A stretch of 64,000 nt of DNA, taken from contig NC_069108.1 of the NCBI RefSeq assembly GCF_947172395.1, positions 2,085,501 to 2,149,500 on the forward strand, read 5' to 3'. Positions 23,031 to 32,372 of this stretch are shown in pieces. The stretch's first letter is position 1; every line of letters begins with the position of its first letter. The notes under the pieces are model-generated. The model searched no databases and was not told the DNA's origin. It saw nothing but the letters and a program-made list of their open reading frames with translations. Made by a program: the position numbers and the translations under genes. Origin of the DNA: Bicyclus anynana. Its lineage: Eukaryota; Arthropoda; Insecta; Lepidoptera; Nymphalidae.

Positions 23031-25429
23031 ATGGTTGACTGGGATTTAGTATTAATAGCACTTCTAGCTGAAGATGAAGAGAGACAAATAAGAACTGCTA
23101 ATTTGACGAACAGACAACTCTGGGTGCATAATTTATGGAGAACAAGATCTACAAATGGTGAATTCAGCAACTTATTTAATGATTTGAGATACGACATCCG
23201 AAAATTCTATGATTATTACAGAATGGACTATGAAAAATTTGAAAAGTTAAGTGATTTGCTAAAATCGCATATAAAGAAAATCAAAACTAATTTTCGATCG
23301 CCTATACCTGTTACAGAGAGATTGTCTGTATGTCTAAGGTTAGTGCATATTACATATTGCATGCGATGGGGCATAGAATTAGGCAAGATAAACTTAACCA
23401 CTTCGGTTGAAACAGTTTAGCAGAATAACCTAACAAATTTTTGAGCAGTGTGTGACACCACGGAGCGTTTACTAATATTAAAATAAAAGTCTTGATTTAT
23501 TTAGTAATTGTTTATTTTTATAATCAGCTATCTATGATCACAAATGTACCTACAGTACAGTATGATAAAAAGCGAAAGTATTATAAAAAATTTAGTTTTC
23601 ATAATCCGGCAATTGAATATTGGAGTTATTGTCATATATATCACTATTATGTTGATGTCTGGATATAGGAGTAGGTATGTATTCTATATGAGTAGTACCA
23701 TAGTTTGGTTCGGTGTTATATTGTTGTTCGGGCTTATTAAATGAAGAAAAATTGTGTAAAGGATTTCTTCTTTCGATAGTTGTATTATGGGTTCTGGCAA
23801 CAGAAGTTGGTGCGTATTGCTGAGATGAATGAAATTCATTTGAAATATCGAATCCTGAACTTGATGTCGAAGGACGACTTCGCTGCACAACTGAACTTAA
23901 CTCCACATTTTCCAAATGCTTTATTTCTGCATCAGTAACAATACGTAAAACATCGCGTTTTATTTCAGCTTGTAATTTTGGTGACAAAGTCTTCGCTGTT
24001 GCCGCCATTGCTTGAAAATATATCTCCATAGGATGTTGTTCCTTCTTTTGGTTTTCAATGTATTTTTTTAATATTTCTGCTGTTGTTTCTGTATACTGTG
24101 TTTGCGATGACATGTATGATCGCTGACGAACATGTCTAGCTGGTCTAGAATCTGATGCATGGGATGAACACGACATTTGAGATACAGGCGATTGTGCTTC
24201 GGGAAAATTAACAGTTGATGCTGTTTTGGGAGGTTGTGTATTTTCGATATTCTGCGTATCTTCGGAAAGCTGTGTATCGTCGGAAGAAGAGTCTAAATTT
24301 GAGAGCTGAGGTCTGTCTTGAAAAAACTTTTGCAGAAATTCAAGTTCCTTTTCAAATTTAATTGGTCGCCTCTTTTTGGCAGCGTCACCGCTTTTGGACA
24401 CCCTGTTTTTTAAGGCTTTTCTATAATTGTTACGAAGGCAGCTCCATGCCTTCTGACATTCTTCATCTGTAACAAGAATGAAGTATTTTAAATAACACAC
24501 GCTTTTAAGTCGTCTACTAATGTTTTTTTTTGTTTTGTTACAGGTATCTAATACCAGGAGCTTCTTTTAAGTCTTTAGCTTTTAGCTATCGTATGGGATT
24601 CACTACTGTGCGTAAAATAGTCCACGAAACCTGTCAAGCAATATTTACTGTATTAAGATCTACTGCATTGCCGAAACCCACGAGCCAACAATGGCAGTCA
24701 ATTGCAACCGACTTTGATAAATTTTGGAATTTTCCTAACTGCATTGGGGCCATAGATGGTAAGCATTTCAAGATTAGAGCTCCTAATAACAGTGGAAGTA
24801 TGTATATCAACTACAAGAAGTTCTTTAGCATCGTTTTATTAGCTGTCGTGGATGCAAAATACAAATTTGTGATTGTAGATGTCGGAGCATATGGTCGAAA
24901 TAGCGATGGCGGTATACTTCAAAGCTCCAAATTTGGTTCGAAACTACGTAATGGTTTTTTAAGCATACCACCGAAAAAAGCTTTACCACATTCAACTCAA
25001 AAATTACCCCACGTATTTGTTGCTGATGAAGCCTTTCCACTAACAAAAAATATTATGAGACCATACCCCTCACATCTTTTAAATGATGAAAAAAAAAGGA
25101 TATTCAATTATCGCTTAAGTCGAGCACGGCGTATTGTAGAAAATGCTTTTGGAATGTTACAAGAAAGATTTGAACTATTTCAAAAAGGTATAAAAGTTCA
25201 ACCAAAGTACGTAAACAACATTATACTAGCAAGCACGTGTTTGCATAACTTTATCATTGATGATCATTCTATGGAGGCACTTGGCTCTAATACTAATAAT
25301 GCAATCGATAGAACCAATGATACAGTTTTCAATAATCTGGAAGGGATGGTTGTAAGAGATTGTTTCACGGAATATTTTTCTAATGTTGGTAACGTGTACT
25401 GGCAAAATGAAATTGTTAATAGATGTTAG
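23031..25429 (+). CDS. Harbinger-1 transposase (DDE), two exons
   Basis: Exon 1 is 23031-23338 (donor CTAAG/GTTAGT) and exon 2 is 24544-25429 (acceptor TTGTTACAG), joined in frame to about 397 residues, a normal length. Exon 1 gives the N-terminal region before the catalytic core (WRTRSTNGEFSNLFNDLR). Exon 2 carries the catalytic triad: D in NCIGAIDGKHFKI, D in VADEAFPL, and E in RARRIVENAFGML, followed by LHNFIID. The enzyme would cut the element ends and insert at TWA sites with its MADF partner. Its intron contains exon 2 of the MADF gene on the other strand. AATAAA at 25444 lies about 20 bases from the MADF donor. No defects seen. Confidence 0.9.
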
Positions 25430-25602
25430 TTTCTATTTCTGACAATAAATAAGTAAAAAAATAACTTACGGGTTTTATTCATTTCTTCTGCAATTTTCTG
25501 CCATGCGTTCCTTTTCATATGTTGATCCATGTAGAAACGAGAGGAGACATCGTATATACACTCATGCGAACGAACCAGATTAATCAATTTCTCTTCATCC
25601 AT
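23592..25602 (-). CDS. Harbinger-1 MADF/BESS DNA-binding protein, two exons
   Basis: Exon 1 is 25602-25470 (ATG, donor AACCC/GTAAGT) and exon 2 is 24466-23592 (acceptor TTGTTACAG), in frame, about 335 residues. The MADF domain spans the junction: EEKLINLVRSHECIYD, AWQKIAEEMN, then CQKAWSCLRNNYRKALK. A basic linker (KKRRPIKFEKE) and a Ser/Gln-rich middle follow, then a BESS-like helix pair (IYFQAMAATAKTLSPKLQAE). This partner replaces the Myb/SANT protein of other Harbingers; it should bind the element ends and bring the transposase to DNA. Its intron holds transposase exon 2 in antisense. The frame is intact. Confidence 0.88.
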
Positions 25603-25835
25603 TTTCCCGTATTTTACGTGAAGTAATTTACTGTATCGCGTACGCACGTGCTAATTTACTTGCCACGCTCAGTCAGTGTGAGAGAAAAAATCGCGCGCGC
25701 CAGTGCGTTTTCTCCTCCCTTGCCCCCGCGCACCGACCGGAATGCGCCCCATCGAAATGCTGCACAAGTTTCAACCTTATTTCAACTAGCTAGCAATCAT
25801 AATTCCTCGATCCAAAAATGACCCATATGTCTCAC

Positions 25836-25915
25836 GGGATGCAATGGCGTGCCACGTCATACCGCCGCATCCTGCGGCGTGTCGCGTCATCCTGCGGCAC
25901 GTCGCGGCATCGTGG
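25836..25915. repeat. Harbinger-1 subterminal repeats, right
   Basis: Three to four imperfect 20-bp boxes (CGCATCCTGCGGCGTGTCGC type), in the same sequence class as those at 22861-22940. They lie about 120 bases inside the right end. Confidence 0.7.
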
Positions 25916-26036
25916 TATCAAAATAAGGTAACGTAAATTCTAAACTTATTGAAATAAGATTCAAAATAATTTAATTAGTATTGAAATCCTTTGCCATGAC
26001 ATGCCGTGCCGTGCCGGCAGTGGGCGCCGGCCTTAA

Positions 26037-29000
26037 AACGTCGATGCAGCGAGCTACAAGCACAAGCTAAAAGTGTAAAAGTTTTATCTCCTCGTGAGAT
26101 AACTTTATGAGGGCCGCTGTAAGCTGTCTGGAGAGGCGAACGCGAAGCGTCCTCACGAAGGAAGACGTATTCGGCGGTCGCGAGCCCTTTAAATACAAAA
26201 ATATTATTTTTGCTGTGCCGTGAAGCGGGGACAGGTTTTAACTTACCTACGAAGGATCTGAGGCGCGCTGTGAAATCAGACATATCTGTTGTACAGGGCG
26301 TGCAGGGGTCAAAAAACTCACCTGGAAGCCTGAGGGGTTCGCCATATACCAACTCGGCAGAAGAGGTTTTAAGTCCTCTTAGAACGCGCTGCGAATGCCA
26401 AGTAGCACCAAAGGCAAGACTTCTGTCCCGTTGTGATCAGCATGGCAGGTGATGGACGCCTTAAGCTGTCTGTGGAAGCGTTCTATAATTCCATTACAAG
26501 CTGGATTATAGCTGGTGGTGCGCTTGTGACGGAATCCAACCATTTTAGCTAGGTACTGGAACAGAGCTGACTGGAATTGCCCACCTCGATCTGTCAGGAT
26601 GCTCTCCATGACGCCAAAACGGGAAATCCATCCGGAGATCAAAGCTTTTGCCACGGTTTCCGCAGTGATGTCGGGGATAGGTATCACCTCAGGCCATCGG
26701 GTGAATCGGTCAATGGCAGTAAGACAATACTTATTTCCCTGCGACACCGCGAGAGGGCCGATTAGGTCAATATGCACGGATTGGAAACGTGCACGGGGAA
26801 GGTCAAATGTTCCAATTGGAGAAGAAACTTGTCGAGAGACCTTTGACCTTTGGCATGCTAAACAAGTTTTGCTCCACTCGCGACAGTTCTTTCTTACACC
26901 AGGCCATACAAATCTCTCGGCTACCAACTTGGCGGTTGCAGAGGCTCCGGGGTGACTTAGTGAGTGTAAACTTTGGAAGACTCGCTTACGGAAGTCTTTT
27001 GTGACAAATGGCCTGGTCGTCGTTGTACTGACATCACAGTACAGAGGTACGCGACAGCCAGGTATATTCATCTTTTTCAGACGAAGAGAAGATTCTTCGC
27101 TGTTGAGGTACTGAGTCAGTTCTGGGTCTTTATCTTGAGCCATGGCTAAGTCAGTCAAAGAGATTGGAGATGCCAGTTCATCGACGCGAGATAAGGTGTC
27201 AGCGACAACGTTGTCTTTCCCTGATATATGCCTTATGTCCGTCGTGAACTGCGAAATAAAATCTAAATGACGAAACTGTCTAGGGGAACAATTCTTCTTC
27301 CTTTCGTGGAAGGCGAAACATATTGGTCTGTGATCTGTATAGACCGTAAAATGCCTAGCTTCGACCATGTGCTGAAAATACTTGATACTTTCATAAATCG
27401 CGAGGAGCTCACGGTCGTATGGTGAGTACTTCTGCTGGGATGGGCTTAATTTTCGGGAAAAGAAAGCAAGGGGTTGCCACACATCATCATGTTGCTGCTG
27501 TAAGACCGCCCCTATAGCCAAGTCTGAAGCATCAGTGACTAATGCTAATTTAGCTCTGCAGTCCGGATGTGCAAGGAGGGCTGCATTTGAGAGGCTGTCT
27601 TTTGTAGCTTCGAATGACCTTAATGTCTCACCTGTAAGGTGGATGGGGGTGGAACCTTTGCTCGTTCCCGTAAGGAGAGCATTGAGAGGTGCTTGGATCA
27701 GAGCCGCGTTTGGCAAGAAGCGTCTATAAAAATTGGCCATGCCTAGAAAGCGCCTCAGTGCTTTAACGTCCCTAGGTGGAGGGAAGTCTCGTATGGCTTG
27801 TATCTTCGTTTCTAATGGCTTAGTCCCGCTCTTGGAAATTTTATAACCCGAAAAAGTTACTTCGGGAACTCCAAATACGCAATTAGACACGTTGATTGTC
27901 ATTCCATATTGGCGAAGACGATTAAATACCTGACGTAGGTGGTCTTCGTGCTCGGCTGCATTCCTGCTGAAAATTAGGAAGTCGTCGAGATAACAGTAGA
28001 CGAAGTCCAGTCCGCGCATCATTTCGTCGACGAACCTTTGAAAGGTTTGGCCTGCGTTACGAAGCCCGAAGGACATGAAGGGGAACTCGAACATACCTAT
28101 CGGACTTGAAATTGAAGTTTTAGGTATGTCTTCCTCGCTGACAGGTATCTGGTTGTAAGCTTTTGCCAGATCGATGGTGCTGAAGATCTGGCAGCCAGCG
28201 ATGCTGTGGGCAAAGTCATGTATGTGCCGGATTGGATACCTATCTGGGATAGTCCTTGCGTTCAGCCTCCGGTAGTCCCCACAGAGCCGCCAACCGTTGT
28301 CCTTCTTCGGGGCCAGGTGAAGCGGGGACGACCAAGGGCTGTCCGAAGGTCTCGCTGTACCATTGGCGAGCATTGCCTCGAACTCAGCCTTCGCTATTTT
28401 CAATTTATCGGGAGCTAAACGTCTAGGTGAACAAGTTACTGGTGGGCCGGGTGTAGTGCGAATATGATGTTTGGTGTTATGCGGTATTGTGCGATGTGTA
28501 CCTGCTGGGCGTGTAAAGTCTGGGTAATCACGTGACAGAATTAAATGGTACGGCGATTCCCCAGTGAGTACCTTAACAGATAAAACATCACAATTCATAG
28601 CTGTACGTCCTGCAGAGGTAAGAGATGTTAAATTATCATGCAACATTTTATTCTTACAGTCTACGATAATACTATAATGAATTAAAAAATCTACGCCTAT
28701 AATTGGTTTAGTTACGTCCGCCACTATAAAACGCCACGGATAAGTTCGACGAAGTCCCAGGTCCAAGTTTAGGTGTGTGTACCCATATGTGTTTATGGTG
28801 GAACCATTCGCTGCAACCAGTGTGTAACCCGCCGGTGCTCGGCGCTCCTTGAGATTCGACCGGGGGAAAACGCAGAGGTCACTTCCAGTGTCCACGAGGA
28901 ACTGTGCTTTCGTCGCGCGATCGGTAACAAAGAGGCGACCAGAGGTGGTAGGGCAATCATCTGTCGCCATTAGTGATTGCCCGTGGCATTTCCCGAACGC

Positions 29001-29063
29001 TGATAGTCGCAGGGCTTCTGGCATTTCTTTGCGTCTTGACCAAACTTCGCATGGTACCAGCAT
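26037..29063 (-). pseudogene. Gypsy pol: protease, RT, RNase H, integrase
   Basis: The pol frame is open from 29063 to 26379 (894 codons): protease FLVDTGSDLCVFPRS; RT YRRLNARTIPDRYPIRHI, FMSFGLRNAGQTFQRFVDEM and catalytic FVYCYLDDFLIFS; RNase H LVTDASDLAIGAVLQQ and YTDHRPICFA; integrase zinc region and DDE core DLIGPL, ILTDRGGQF, NPACNGIIERF. At about 26381 a one-base frameshift gives a stop; the integrase tail continues in another frame (SSAELVYGEPLRLPGEFF) to 26040. Harbinger-1 then separates the final five codons. Protease, RT and the integrase core remain open, but the full product cannot be made. Confidence 0.88.
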
Positions 29064-29845
29064 ACCGGGTATCTTCTGTAGCTGGAAGCTGAGCGCGATC
29101 CACTACGTGACGACGCTCGATGGTTAGTTCCTCTTCGCGTTGAAGTTCTCGATCTGTCGCTGCGTTCCTCCAGTTTTGCAGATAGTCGCTCGACCATTTT
29201 CCGAAGTTCTGCGATCTCGGCGTGCACACTTGGTGAGTTGGTCTGCGACGTGGTAGTAGCTGCTACGTCTTTCGCTGCGGTTATCTCGTGCACGCGGTCC
29301 GCAAGGTCCAAAAGTTGGTCCAACGACTGTGATGGCTGCGTAGCCAGAACTGTCTGCACGTGTTTCGGAAGCCGGCTACACCAAATTGTTTTCAAAAACT
29401 CCTCCGGAATGTTCGAACCAGCCAGGTCTTGGAGGTGCCGTGCAAACTGTGATGGTTTTCTGTCTCCTAACTCTTCGTGCATTAGGAGTTGCCTGACTCT
29501 TACTTCGTGTGAGGCGGATAGTCTTTTTATTAATTCGGTCTTGACTTTTTCGTATCGGTTAAGAGAGGGCGGATTTATAATAATATCTTTCACAATTTTA
29601 GCGAAAGTGATATCTAAATTATTTGTTACGTGTGCAAACCTTGTTTGATCATCGGTGATACCGGCGCTGTCCAGTTGCCCTTCTAGTAAGGCGAACCATA
29701 ACTCTGGATCCTCCGATGAAAACATCGGCACTTTGATACGTTTGCCGACGTCATCCGATGAAACGCCCACTTTTTTCTTCGCCCGCTTTGTAACGTGGCC
29801 GTCGGGTCGCTTTGTGTTCGTCGAATCTGCGCTGCTATCACTCAT
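28970..29845 (-). CDS. Gypsy gag
   Basis: 291 residues from the ATG at 29845. The capsid-like region includes PELWFALLEGQLDSAGI, VKTELIKRLSASHEVRVRQL and GDRKPSQFARHLQDLA; a coiled-coil-like stretch (IAELRKMVERLSAKLEE) and an Arg/Ser-rich segment precede the motif CWYHAKFGQDAKKCQKPC (C-x2-H-x9-C-x3-C), diagnostic of CsRn1-type gag. It forms the particle and packages RNA. Pol overlaps by about 94 bases in the -1 frame. Located 25 bases after the right LTR. No defect seen. Confidence 0.88.
   Translation of the reverse strand: MSDSSADSTNTKRPDGHVTKRAKKKVGVSSDDVGKRIKVPMFSSEDPELWFALLEGQLDSAGITDDQTRFAHVTNNLDITFAKIVKDIIINPPSLNRYEKVKTELIKRLSASHEVRVRQLLMHEELGDRKPSQFARHLQDLAGSNIPEEFLKTIWCSRLPKHVQTVLATQPSQSLDQLLDLADRVHEITAAKDVAATTTSQTNSPSVHAEIAELRKMVERLSAKLEERSDRSRTSTRRGTNHRASSRSGSRSASSYRRYPVCWYHAKFGQDAKKCQKPCDYQRSGNATGNH
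28988..28994 (-). promoter_or_regulatory. Candidate -1 frameshift heptamer between gag and pol
   Basis: On the minus strand the gag codons TCG GGA AAT contain G GGA AAT, which fits the X XXY YYZ slippery pattern in the correct phase. Slipping back one base there joins gag to the pol frame (FGKCHGQS...) seven codons before the gag stop. No clear pseudoknot was worked out. Confidence 0.5.
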
Positions 29846-29859
29846 TTTCTGTCCTTTTA

Positions 29860-29869
29860 GGGGTCACCA
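29860..29869 (-). other. Gypsy primer binding site
   Basis: TGGTGACCCC on the minus strand, one base after the LTR end at 29871. It is complementary to the acceptor end of tRNA-Trp, the primer known for CsRn1-type elements. The match weakens after ten bases. Confidence 0.7.
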
Positions 29870-29897
29870 GTATAGGGTAAATGTGGTCCCTATTATA

Positions 29898-31964
29898 CAG
29901 GGTTAATTTTCATAGACTTTCATTATTTTGAATTTTAAATTTAAAAAGCAAAATAAAAATACAATTTGAAAATAATTGCATAAATCATGGTAGTTTTTAA
30001 GTTACAAGGATTTGAAAAATTCCCAATGAAATCCTAATTCTTAAAAACTCAAGGGCACTGTACATTGTAGGTAGAGTACTAGTAGGTAAGATATGAGTCT
30101 AATATGCTGTAGGCACTTACCTAAAAATCAAGTTCAATGCTCTCTCGCCGCCCGGTGCGGTTCTCGTTCGACGCGATGCGATCAGCTGGGCTCAAGTACC
30201 TACACGACTAACCTAGTGTCTAGCGATCACTCATCAATTATTAAAAACTAACTAAGAAGATGGGTAAAGTACGTAGTGTCTTTTATTATTAGATATTTTT
30301 AAAAAGTTATGATAACAATTTAACACGAAAAACACAATTACTTAGATGATAAGTAATTGCAGGCAGGTTAATCATTAATATTGTCTAAGTACGTATTTAG
30401 TTTATTTATGAATATTTTAAAAGTTGCTCAAAATGTAGGCCATTTCGTTGAACACACAAACGGGCACGTTTGCCTAAATTGTTTTTTATTAAATTAAGTG
30501 TTTCTGTGTCACTTTTAATATCATTAAAGGCTGCACTTATTTTGTCACGCAGATTATCAACACTTTGTGCCTCTTCCACATAGACACGTCTCTTAATTTC
30601 ACCCCACAAGTAAAAATCAAGTGGGGTTAAGTCTGGAGACCTAGCTGGCCACGGTACCGGGCCTCCGCGTCCAATCCATTGGTTACCGTACTTATTGTTC
30701 AAGAAATTGCGCACATCACTTGCGTAATGAGGCGGAGCACCATCGTGTTGATAGTAATAGTTGCGTATTAGGTTTAGTGGCACATCATCTAACATCTCCT
30801 CTATGACTCCACTAAGCATATCCAGGTAGGTTGCGCCCGTTAATCTACCTTCAATAATAGGACCCACGATGACATTGCCAATTATACCGGCCCATACATT
30901 TATACTGAATCGTTCTTGATGGTAACTGCTTTTAATGACGTGTGGATTACTCAAGGACCAAAAATGTTCATTTTTACTATTGTAAATTCCTACGCGCGTA
31001 AACAATGCTTCGTCAGTCCATAAAATATTAACATTTTCATTTGCAAGTAACCACTCACAAAAACGTACACGAGCAGGGCCATCGTTGTCGTGTAAAGATT
31101 GTACGCGTTGGTAGTGGTAAGGATGGAGTCCCGTTGTGTTCAGTAACTTCCACACGTAATATTGGCTCACACTAAAACGTCGAGCTGCATCGTTCGTGCT
31201 AGCGCAGGGTTTACGTTCGAAGAACTGTAAAATTTCAGTTTCCAGTTGAAGTGTAATTTGCCTGTGGCCGCCTCTACCACTAGCATGTCTAGGTGTGGTA
31301 AACTGCCCGTAATCTAACAGTCTTTGCGTTGCCGCTAAAATTGTGGCTCTAGATGGCAGCCTGGGGTTTAAGCCTTGTCTCTGCAGCCGAGGTATGCTTT
31401 CAGTCCGATATAACACTTGCGCGCGAACTAAGCTTTCACCACTTAAATTGTAACAGCGCACCATTTCATAAAATTCTCGATTTGAGTACACTGATCGAGA
31501 CATAACGGTTACGGGTCACTTAATTAAAAACTTAAAACTTTGGAAGCACGCGCAGTGATTAGGTCAAGGACACGAACGTAACTGACTGATCCAATTCAAT
31601 AATTTAAAACAAAAGCCGCCCTCTCCCCTTCTCCCGTACCGTGCGCCCGCGGTGCGGTGCGTTTGTTGTCGGCAAGACGAAAAGGTTGGAGCGATAAGAT
31701 TGTTTACACGTGGGACCTACACCTACCTACTTGTTTTGACTAGAGACAGTTACCTACTTACCAGCCGCTTCCTTGCGATAGTTAGGTATCTTTACGCGGC
31801 TGGATTTTGCAGTGATACACTATGTCCATACATTGTGTATTTTCATGGAAAAATTATTTCAAAAAATGTCAAAATTAAGGAGGGTTTTTGAAATCATAGA
31901 TCGATAGTATTATCGATTCTAAGTTATTTCTGAAATTATTGCAAATTTACGAAAATTAACCCTG
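29898..31964 (-). mobile_element. Tc1/mariner element, DD41D type, intact
   Basis: 2,067 bp with inverted ends CAGGGTTAATTTTCATAGAC (left) and, reversed, CAGGGTTAATTTTCGTAAAT (right), flanked by TA at 29896-29897 and 31965-31966. It carries one minus-strand transposase gene. It is inserted in the Gypsy right LTR and so is younger than it. The flanking 29950-30405 and 31504-31950 stretches hold no other gene. Confidence 0.92.
30406..31503 (-). CDS. Mariner-type transposase, DD41D
   Basis: 365 residues from the ATG at 31503, uninterrupted. The N-terminal part is a helix-turn-helix DNA-binding region (DAARRFSVSQYYVWKLLN) after an Arg-rich stretch (RHASGRGGHRQ). The catalytic domain shows ILWTDEALFTR (first D), YYYQHDGAPPHYA (second D) and ARSPDLTPLDFYLWGEIKRR; the last D is 41 residues after the second, the DD41D spacing known from rosa/visitor-type elements. 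It excises and reinserts the element at TA. Full length with matching ends, so possibly functional. Confidence 0.92.
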   Translation of the reverse strand: MSRSVYSNREFYEMVRCYNLSGESLVRAQVLYRTESIPRLQRQGLNPRLPSRATILAATQRLLDYGQFTTPRHASGRGGHRQITLQLETEILQFFERKPCASTNDAARRFSVSQYYVWKLLNTTGLHPYHYQRVQSLHDNDGPARVRFCEWLLANENVNILWTDEALFTRVGIYNSKNEHFWSLSNPHVIKSSYHQERFSINVWAGIIGNVIVGPIIEGRLTGATYLDMLSGVIEEMLDDVPLNLIRNYYYQHDGAPPHYASDVRNFLNNKYGNQWIGRGGPVPWPARSPDLTPLDFYLWGEIKRRVYVEEAQSVDNLRDKISAAFNDIKSDTETLNLIKNNLGKRARLCVQRNGLHFEQLLKYS

Positions 31965-32372
31965 TATAGAACAAGATTACACAAATACTAAATTAAATAT
32001 AATTTGTCGCCGACTGCAGCGGAGCGTAGGTACTCGTGCGGAGTGTCAGCCGGGCGGCGGGCGATCGGCCGCGCGTACCGCTCGCGGCTTGCGCGTGTGT
32101 GTGTCGCCTCATACATGACTACGCGCACTAAGGGCGCTTTTAGTGTCACGCGGATTTGCTCACGCACGCGGGATTGGCCCGCATGCGTAGCATCCGCAAA
32201 GAACAATTTCATATAGGTATCTATTGTAAAGCGTGATAAACGCACGCGGGACGCGGGGCGCTGTGCGGGGCGTCACCCCGGTGCGGGGTATCCGCATGCG
32301 TAAGCGCTGCCTACAACTTCAGTGCCCATTTTAGAGTCGAGCGGGGCGCACGCGCCGTATTGTACTACCGAA

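Larger units (their letters stand above)
22817..26033. mobile_element. PIF/Harbinger element 1, intact, with interlocked genes
   Basis: Terminal inverted repeats of about 26 bp begin GGGCCGGCGCCCACTGCCGG (left) and, reversed, AGGCCGGCGCCCACTGCCGG (right), differing at the first base. TAA duplications at 22814-22816 and 26034-26036 fit the TWA target rule. Gene order from the left: transposase exon 1 (+), MADF exon 2 (-), transposase exon 2 (+), MADF exon 1 (-). Both genes are open. The element sits five codons before the stop of Gypsy pol. Confidence 0.9.
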
